In this document: piece by piece, positions 8,888-13,275 of the stretch
Layout: every line of letters starts with the position of its first letter
Numbering within the stretch: the first letter of the stretch is position 1
Assembly (NCBI GenBank): GCA_007124075.1
Contig: SLFV01000234.1
Location: 1-13,275, forward strand
From: Roseimaritima sp.
GTDB lineage: Bacteria > Planctomycetota > Planctomycetia > Pirellulales > Pirellulaceae
Direction: 5' to 3'
Length of the DNA stretch: 13,275 bases
Program-made: the position numbers and the translations under genes
Notes under the pieces: model-generated
Seen by the model: only the letters and a program-made list of their open reading frames with translations
Database searches by the model: none
What the model was told of the DNA's origin: nothing

Positions 8888-10474
8888 GAGCATTTCCGCA
8901 AAGCGAGCGACCAGCATTTCGGTGGAATAGATGCAAAACGGCCATTCACGGCTGGCCAACAGGTCTGTCTGTTTCTGAGCTTTTACGGCGGTGCTTAGTT
9001 CGCCAAGCATTCGCTGTTTTACCGGCGCCAGTTCCGATTCCAATCGATCACGCAGTCGGGAAATCTGTCGGTGCCAGCGTCCGCGTTGGCCTGCTTCGGG
9101 AACGCTACTGCGTAGGGCTTCATGCTCCGCTAGCAAATTTGAGCCCGGAATTTGATCTGCAAACCGTTGCGGATTGAATCTCACGTCACGCAACCGGCTT
9201 CGCAGGCGTGCGATTTCTGACGGCTGGTTATCTCGCTGGATTCCCGGCAGCATCACGGTTGCCGACAGCACCATGAACGGCGGGGGGGCCACACCGAAGA
9301 ACCGTTGAATGATACGGTCTCCCAGTTGATCATACTTTCCACCACCAATCCCGTGCAGGAACAAATCAGACAACAACAGGCGGGCGTACATCGTTGTCAC
9401 TAAAGCACGCGGCCGCAGCTTGACGTTGGCCGCTTGCAAGGCCCGCAGCAATCGTTCTGGTTCCAAACTAGGATCTTCCGAATGACCGGGAATCTGGATT
9501 GTCGTCCCCTCCCGGTCCGAAAAGTACCGTCGGTTCCCCTCCGATCGAACCCAAACGGGACGACGATTGGATCGCGCATCGTCGTAGGTCCACAGCGGCA
9601 CCTCCCACCAACCGTCCTGTTGTCGCAGCAAGGGGACCGGGTGAGCCGAACTGCGAATCCGGTGTGCTCGCCGGTAGTGGACAACCGCTGAATTGTAACA
9701 TTTGTGCAGACGGGGCAAATCCGTGACCAAGGCCAGCACGAATGCCGCAAACGACGAACCGCGACAAACAATGCTCAGTGGCAATTCCAGCGTCTGCCAA
9801 CCCAGGCTGGCTTCCAACGCGTGTCGCCCACTGGAGATCGCGCAAGCGATGTTGCCGCAGCGTCGGATCGCTTCCTTGGCGTGCTGCCACATGGGTACGA
9901 CACACGGGTCACCAACCCACGGACGGACCGAATCGGCAACCTCCCCAGCGAAGCGTTCAAAGCGATCGCGGTTGGCAATCCGATGCTGCTCAAACGGGAC
10001 CGCCAGCCCTGGATCGTCATACTCGATCGTCTTCGCCGTAACCCCCGCACCTGTCCGCGTCGGCACCGTAATGCTGCTGCTGCCGCGCAAGTCGTTATCG
10101 ATTACCAGGTTCACAGCGGTGGCTTGAAAATCCCGACCAATCACCGAAAGCGCATAGTTTTTAAACCAGACACCTGGATGAAACAGTTCCGGTTGATGTC
10201 CCGCCATGACGATCCGGTCTGCGTCCACAACGCCGTCATAGGGCCGATATGCGGAGGTGTATCGGACTGCCGCTTCCAGCAACTCCCGGCGCGCCTGCGA
10301 CCTCCAAAACGCGATCGGTTCTTCGCCTAACTTCCAATCCCAGTGCGCGGCTGCAACGCGGCTGTGACTTAGCAAATGGCCTGCCGAAGCGATCGCTGGA
10401 TGAACAAACGCGGTGCGGTCATGCCTAGGCACTTCGTAGGCGACGTACGGTACAGGATCGTCCAGGAGCGTCAT
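8882..10474 (-). CDS. BshC-like protein (divergent relative of bacillithiol ligase), function unknown
   Basis: The 530-residue soluble protein has no signal peptide. Several segments line up in order with BshC, the cysteine-adding enzyme of bacillithiol synthesis. [20 protein letters not shown] (90-109) corresponds to the BshC GGQQAGLLTGPLYTIHK motif. AVNLVIDND (120-128) corresponds to its FWVAGEDHD strand. [14 protein letters not shown] then [13 protein letters not shown] (354-384) corresponds to [42 protein letters not shown] (396-410) corresponds to PPVMPRLN. A long charged helical stretch (about 415-505) sits where BshC has its coiled coil. The key QQ and EDHD residues are changed to HQ and DND, so the substrate may differ. 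ATG 10474 overlaps the glycosyltransferase stop as ATGA, which implies translational coupling. The motif comparison is from memory of BshC; neither BshA nor BshB is seen here. The call of a family relative is moderately sure, the exact function is not. Confidence 0.65.
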   Translation of the reverse strand: [530 protein letters not shown]

Positions 10475-11241
10475 CCTCGCGAATTTCTACAAACGGCGCG
10501 GCGGGGCTCGCTACTTTGGTATGCCTCCAGCCCAGCGGCCAGCAACGCTTGATCGATTACCCGATTATAGTGCCGCAGCCGGGTCTCCGCATGGTCTAAA
10601 GAACCGCCGAACGAGCGAGCGAGATCGAGATAGATCAAAGGCACGGGAATTTCGATGATCCGGAGCTGGGCTGCGGCGGCCTGAACCCACAATTGAAGCG
10701 GCATGGCATACCCCGTGTCGGTAATCTGAAGCTGTCCCAGGGCCACCGTCCGATAGGCTTTGAAACCGCAAAATGCATCGGTCAATTGAAGCCCCAACAA
10801 CTCGTTCAGACGCTGCGTGATGCAACGATTGATAAACATGCGTTGCTGGGGTGGCGAGCTGTCACCTGCGTAATGCTTGAGGTAACGGCTGCCAGAGACA
10901 ATATCGACAGCCTTGGCGGCTTCGATAAACCGCGGAATCCGCTGCGGTTCGTGCTGGCCGTCGCAATCCAGGGTGATGACCCCAGCAAAGCCCTCATTGA
11001 TCGCGTATTGAAACGCAGTGGTCAGCGCTGCCCCGTAACCTCGGTTTTCCTCATGGTGAATCACCTGCACGTCACGACGCTGATCGAGTAGTTCCGAAGT
11101 CCCGTCACTGCTACCATCATCAACGACCAAGACATGAGGAATGTAACGCAGGACCTCATCCAACACCGGCCGAACGTAAGCGACTTCGTTATAAACGGGT
11201 AAGGCGGCCAGCCAACGCTCTGTTTTTCTTGCTGTGGGCAT
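10471..11241 (-). CDS. Family 2 glycosyltransferase, DPM1-like, soluble
   Basis: The 256-residue GT-A fold enzyme probably transfers a sugar from a nucleotide sugar to a lipid-phosphate or similar acceptor. Seen from the ATG: LPVYNE (14-19), VVDDGSSDGT (39-48), NRGYGAAL (66-73), the metal-binding LDCDGQHEP (91-99, with the DxD-type aspartates), VSGSRYLK (115-122) and DAFCGFKAY (155-163). These are the order and spacing of dolichyl- or polyprenyl-phosphate sugar transferases. No membrane segment follows, unlike GtrB-type enzymes, so it acts in the cytosol or at the membrane surface. GTG 11253 is an alternative start four codons upstream; neither has a Shine-Dalgarno site. A promoter-like element lies just upstream. 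Its stop overlaps the start of the BshC-like gene, so the two are likely co-expressed and may act in one small-molecule or glycan pathway. Donor and acceptor cannot be read from the sequence. Confidence 0.88.
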   Translation of the reverse strand: MPTARKTERWLAALPVYNEVAYVRPVLDEVLRYIPHVLVVDDGSSDGTSELLDQRRDVQVIHHEENRGYGAALTTAFQYAINEGFAGVITLDCDGQHEPQRIPRFIEAAKAVDIVSGSRYLKHYAGDSSPPQQRMFINRCITQRLNELLGLQLTDAFCGFKAYRTVALGQLQITDTGYAMPLQLWVQAAAAQLRIIEIPVPLIYLDLARSFGGSLDHAETRLRHYNRVIDQALLAAGLEAYQSSEPRRAVCRNSRG

Positions 11242-11280
11242 TTGGGTATTCACTTGGTGGCGTGGTGCGGGTCTACCTGC

Positions 11281-11308
11281 ATTCTAGAAGAGCGTATGCG
11301 GTTGGCAA
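11281..11308 (-). promoter_or_regulatory. Promoter-like site ahead of the glycosyltransferase
   Basis: On the minus strand TTGCCA (11303-11308, 5/6 to TTGACA) is followed after 16 bases by TAGAAT (11281-11286, 5/6 to TATAAT). Transcription would begin near 11274, giving a 20-33 base leader before GTG 11253 or ATG 11241. It lies in the 127-base gap after the Nif3-like gene, so the glycosyltransferase and BshC-like genes may form their own transcription unit. Confidence 0.5.
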
Positions 11309-11368
11309 TGGAGCCGCAACGGAGCGCAAGCAATTCCAGCCGGTTTGGACGATGATCCGCCGCGTTCC

Positions 11369-12193
11369 TCAGGGCAAAGACAGCGGATCGGCTTCCGCTT
11401 GGCTTGGCCAGATCTCCAGTTGGGGATGCTGCCTTCGCAATTCATCTGCCAGCATTTCCATCGCAAAACGTTCGCTGGCATAATGCCCCAGCAGGATGAG
11501 CGGGCAATCCTCGGTTTCCGCTTCCAGACAACTGTGAAAGCTGGCTTCCCCCGTCACCAGGACGTCACACCCCGACTGGATGGCGACGGGCAAAAAACTG
11601 CCACCGCTGCCACAGGCGATACCGACCCGCCGACACAACTTTTCGGCGGAACCAACGCACCGCACTTGGCTGGCCCCCGTGAAGCGTTGCAGCGCGGTCG
11701 CGAGCGAACGCAAATCGGCCGGGGATTGCAAATCACCAAACCGACCAGCACCCATGACCGACACCGTCGGCCCTGCCTGCTCGGTTTCGCCACCGTTGGT
11801 CGTGGCGGGATGAAACGGCCGGACCGATTGTAATCGTAAGCTCCCGGCAAGCTGCTGATTGATACCCGATTCGGCCGAATCCCAAGCCGTATGAGCACTG
11901 TAAATCGCGGCGTTTGCGCGGATCAACTGCAGCAGCATGCGGCCTGGGGGCGATTCGGCAGTGATCCGCTGCAGCGGCTTAAACGGCAACGGATGGTGAA
12001 CAACCACCAGTTCACACTCGCGCTGAATCGCCTCCTGAACCACCGGCGGGGTGATCGTCAGGCAGGTCATCACCCGCCATACCGAATCATCGGGGTCCCC
12101 GACCAGAAGACCAACATTGTCCCAGGATTCCGCCAATTCCAGCGGAGCTAGTTGCTGCAGCGTCTGGCACAAGGTCCTCAGTTGGCAAGGCAT
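11369..12193 (-). CDS. Nif3-like dinuclear metal centre protein (DUF34/NIF3)
   Basis: The 274-residue protein belongs to the widespread NIF3 family, which forms hexamers with a two-metal site. A GTP cyclohydrolase I type 2 label is often attached to the family, but its true role is unsettled. From ATG 12193: APLELAESWDNVGLLVGD (about 17-34) is the family N-terminal signature. The metal ligands appear as VVHHPLPF (64-71, two histidines), SAHTAWD (99-105, H101 and D105) and LGHYASERF (235-243, H237 and E241). DVLVTGEASFH (210-220) is also typical. A central region (about 140-200) lies between the two metal-binding halves. TTG 12214, seven bases after the infC stop, is an alternative start adding seven residues; ATG is preferred because it matches the usual family N-terminus. 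It is probably cotranscribed with infC, with a 28-base gap. Confidence 0.9.
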   Translation of the reverse strand: MPCQLRTLCQTLQQLAPLELAESWDNVGLLVGDPDDSVWRVMTCLTITPPVVQEAIQRECELVVVHHPLPFKPLQRITAESPPGRMLLQLIRANAAIYSAHTAWDSAESGINQQLAGSLRLQSVRPFHPATTNGGETEQAGPTVSVMGAGRFGDLQSPADLRSLATALQRFTGASQVRCVGSAEKLCRRVGIACGSGGSFLPVAIQSGCDVLVTGEASFHSCLEAETEDCPLILLGHYASERFAMEMLADELRRQHPQLEIWPSQAEADPLSLP

Positions 12194-12221
12194 CTCGTTA
12201 TCAAGCCCGATCAATGCAGGA

Positions 12222-12755
12222 CTACCTTGGAGCCAGCATGCAGATCATTCGGCGGCCATGCTGCTGCGGCGGAGTCTCGACCTTGCCATATTCATTCAGC
12301 GTCTCGATCACCCCTTCCATCACCTTGCGACCCTCCTCCACGTGGGCCATTTCTCGGCCGCGAAATAGCACAGAAACCTGGACTTTGTCCTTGCTCTGCA
12401 AAAACTTAATCGCCTGCCTGACACGCGTGTTGATGTCTTCCTGACCGGTCTTGGGACGCAGACGAATTTCCTTAGTCTTATTGTGCGTCCCCCCCTGGTG
12501 CTTCTTCTTGTTCTTGTCGTATTTGTATTTGCCGTAATCCATGATCCGGCAAACCGGAGGCCGCTCGTTGGGAGCCACCTCGACCAAATCCAAGCCCGCA
12601 TCGCGAGCTTTTTCCAGTGCAACTTCGGTGGGGATGATTCCCAGTTGTTCACCGTCGGCAGAAATCACGCGAATCGGAGAAATGCGTATTTGAGAATTAA
12701 TGCGAGTCGGATCTCGCTGTTCCGGTTGAACAGGTCTTCGTGCCAATGCCACCAA
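12222..12755 (-). CDS. infC: Translation initiation factor IF-3, non-AUG start
   Basis: IF-3 binds the 30S subunit, keeps subunits apart and checks the start codon and initiator tRNA. The 177-residue product fits the family length (about 170-180). [15 protein letters not shown] (18-32) is the N-terminal domain start. [15 protein letters not shown] (70-84) is the IF-3 signature and linker. [17 protein letters not shown] (95-111), LFRGREMAH (130-138) and the C-terminal [15 protein letters not shown] complete it. The frame is open from GTG 12956, but the only good ribosome site, AAAGGAG (12763-12769), lies seven bases before TTG 12755 and ten before GTG 12752. No in-frame ATG exists upstream of residue 72, so the start must be non-AUG. 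Because IF-3 discriminates against such starts, autoregulation as in E. coli (AUU start) is likely. It is followed by the Nif3-like gene rather than rpmI-rplT. Confidence 0.95.
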   Translation of the reverse strand: MVALARRPVQPEQRDPTRINSQIRISPIRVISADGEQLGIIPTEVALEKARDAGLDLVEVAPNERPPVCRIMDYGKYKYDKNKKKHQGGTHNKTKEIRLRPKTGQEDINTRVRQAIKFLQSKDKVQVSVLFRGREMAHVEEGRKVMEGVIETLNEYGKVETPPQQHGRRMICMLAPR

Positions 12756-12762
12756 AAAGTCG

Positions 12763-12769
12763 CTCCTTT
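12763..12769 (-). promoter_or_regulatory. Ribosome binding site that sets the infC start
   Basis: AAAGGAG on the minus strand is a strong Shine-Dalgarno sequence, seven bases upstream of TTG 12755. It is the best ribosome site seen in the window and decides against the 67-residue N-terminal extension from GTG 12956. Confidence 0.8.
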
Positions 12770-13020
12770 GCCGGGTGGTGTTCCCAGCCGAATCGTAGTG
12801 AATGTATCTGAAGAATGTTACAAGCGGTCGGTTCCGATTGAGAAAATAGGATTGCCAATAACGGGCCCTGCAAGCAGTACCCGCGGGATGAGGATCTTTG
12901 CTCAAGATCCGCCCAACCTTAAAATCACAATGCAACCGACCACCACAACTTAACACGCAGTGATCCGACCGGAACGCTGCGATCCTTCAGATGCGGTATG
13001 CCAAAGTATCAACGGTAGCG

Positions 13021-13049
13021 ATTATCCAAGTCAACACAATTTATTCCAA
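13021..13049 (-). promoter_or_regulatory. Possible promoter for infC
   Basis: On the minus strand TTGGAA (13044-13049, 4/6) and GATAAT (13021-13026, 5/6) are separated by 17 bases. Transcription would start near 13014, giving infC a leader of about 260 bases. A long leader would leave room for regulation, but the match is modest. Confidence 0.35.
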
Positions 13050-13157
13050 ATTTCGCGGTTTTATCGGAATCGTCACGGAAACCTGGATTGCAAGTCGTTT
13101 TTGATCGTGGATGCGAAAATCTGGCCGAGTCGCCAGTACGATTCACGGCGCATCGAC

Positions 13158-13186
13158 TTGACTGCGATCCTGACTCGGTTTATCTT
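13158..13186 (+). promoter_or_regulatory. Possible plus-strand promoter near the right edge
   Basis: TTGACT (13158-13163, 5/6) and TATCTT (13181-13186, 4/6) are spaced by 17 bases. The predicted start of transcription falls at about 13193, which is the A of an ATG. It could serve that small frame as a leaderless message, or a gene beyond the window. Confidence 0.3.
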
Positions 13187-13192
13187 GCCCGT

Positions 13193-13273
13193 ATGAACCG
13201 TTTGCCACAACTCCTACTGCTATTGCTTCCGCACCTGCTAATCGGTGCCAGCGGTGGGTTTGTGTTCATGTAA
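13193..13273 (+). CDS. Doubtful 26-codon hydrophobic peptide
   Basis: ATG 13193 to TAA 13271-13273 encodes 26 residues beginning MNRLPQLLLLLLPHLLIG. It is leucine-rich enough to span a membrane or to resemble a signal peptide. No Shine-Dalgarno site precedes it, but a promoter-like element places the transcript start at the ATG. It has no recognisable family and may be chance or a frame interrupted close to the window edge. Confidence 0.2.
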   Translation: MNRLPQLLLLLLPHLLIGASGGFVFM

Positions 13274-13275
13274 AC

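Larger units (their letters stand above)
12771..13192. other. infC leader and intergenic region, no gene recognised
   Basis: This stretch of about 420 bases upstream of infC has no convincing coding frame; the open frames across it are short and lack start context or family features. It contains a small hairpin, GGATCTT (12892-12898) paired with AAGATCC (12904-12910) around a five-base loop, that would lie in the infC leader. It also holds a possible promoter in each direction (13021-13049 minus, 13158-13186 plus). No riboswitch or RNA family was recognised. Confidence 0.5.

Noticed and set aside
12756..12956. 67-residue N-terminal extension of IF-3 from GTG 12956
   Set aside because: IF-3 proteins are about 170-180 residues and the strong ribosome site lies inside this stretch, so it is leader rather than coding.

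Overview
The window looks like chromosomal DNA of a planctomycete, probably Pirellulaceae (Rhodopirellula/Blastopirellula-like). The main grounds are a BBP7-type outer-membrane protein and a very large secreted protein combining PQQ-like propeller repeats with TPR-like segments, both typical of that phylum. Other support is a fairly GC-rich composition, weak or absent Shine-Dalgarno sequences at most starts, and many non-ATG start options. This assignment is inference from protein families; no rRNA is present. I see no insertion sequence, prophage, CRISPR array or frameshifted gene.

Layout. Bases 1-68 are a tRNA-Phe(GAA) cut at its 5' end by the window edge. It faces a minus-strand BBP7 outer-membrane protein gene (271-1620), which ends in a clear intrinsic terminator at 179-217. 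Divergent from BBP7, on the plus strand, are a short SecA-like ATPase (1826-3916) and a roughly 1588-residue exported TPR/beta-propeller protein (4108-8874). That gene meets the minus-strand block tail to tail at 8874/8882, where both stop codons lie in one small palindrome. The minus-strand block, in transcription order, is infC (IF-3, 12755-12222), a Nif3-like dinuclear-metal protein (12193-11369), a family 2 glycosyltransferase (11241-10471) and a BshC-like protein (10474-8882). The last two overlap by ATGA, and a promoter-like site precedes the glycosyltransferase. Bases 12957-13275 hold no convincing gene; there are possible divergent promoters and a doubtful 26-codon hydrophobic ORF.

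How the genes may work together. The left half (BBP7, short SecA, giant propeller protein) is envelope-themed: an outer-membrane barrel, a Sec-type motor missing the usual helical-wing and two-helix-finger regions, and a large exported protein just downstream of that motor. The right half joins translation initiation (IF-3) to a conserved metal protein and then a probably separate two-gene unit. In that unit a DPM1-like glycosyltransferase is translationally coupled to a protein that resembles bacillithiol ligase BshC in several motifs but diverges from it. The most notable points are the minimal SecA, the BshC-like protein, and an infC that has no possible AUG start and so may be autoregulated through a non-AUG start codon.
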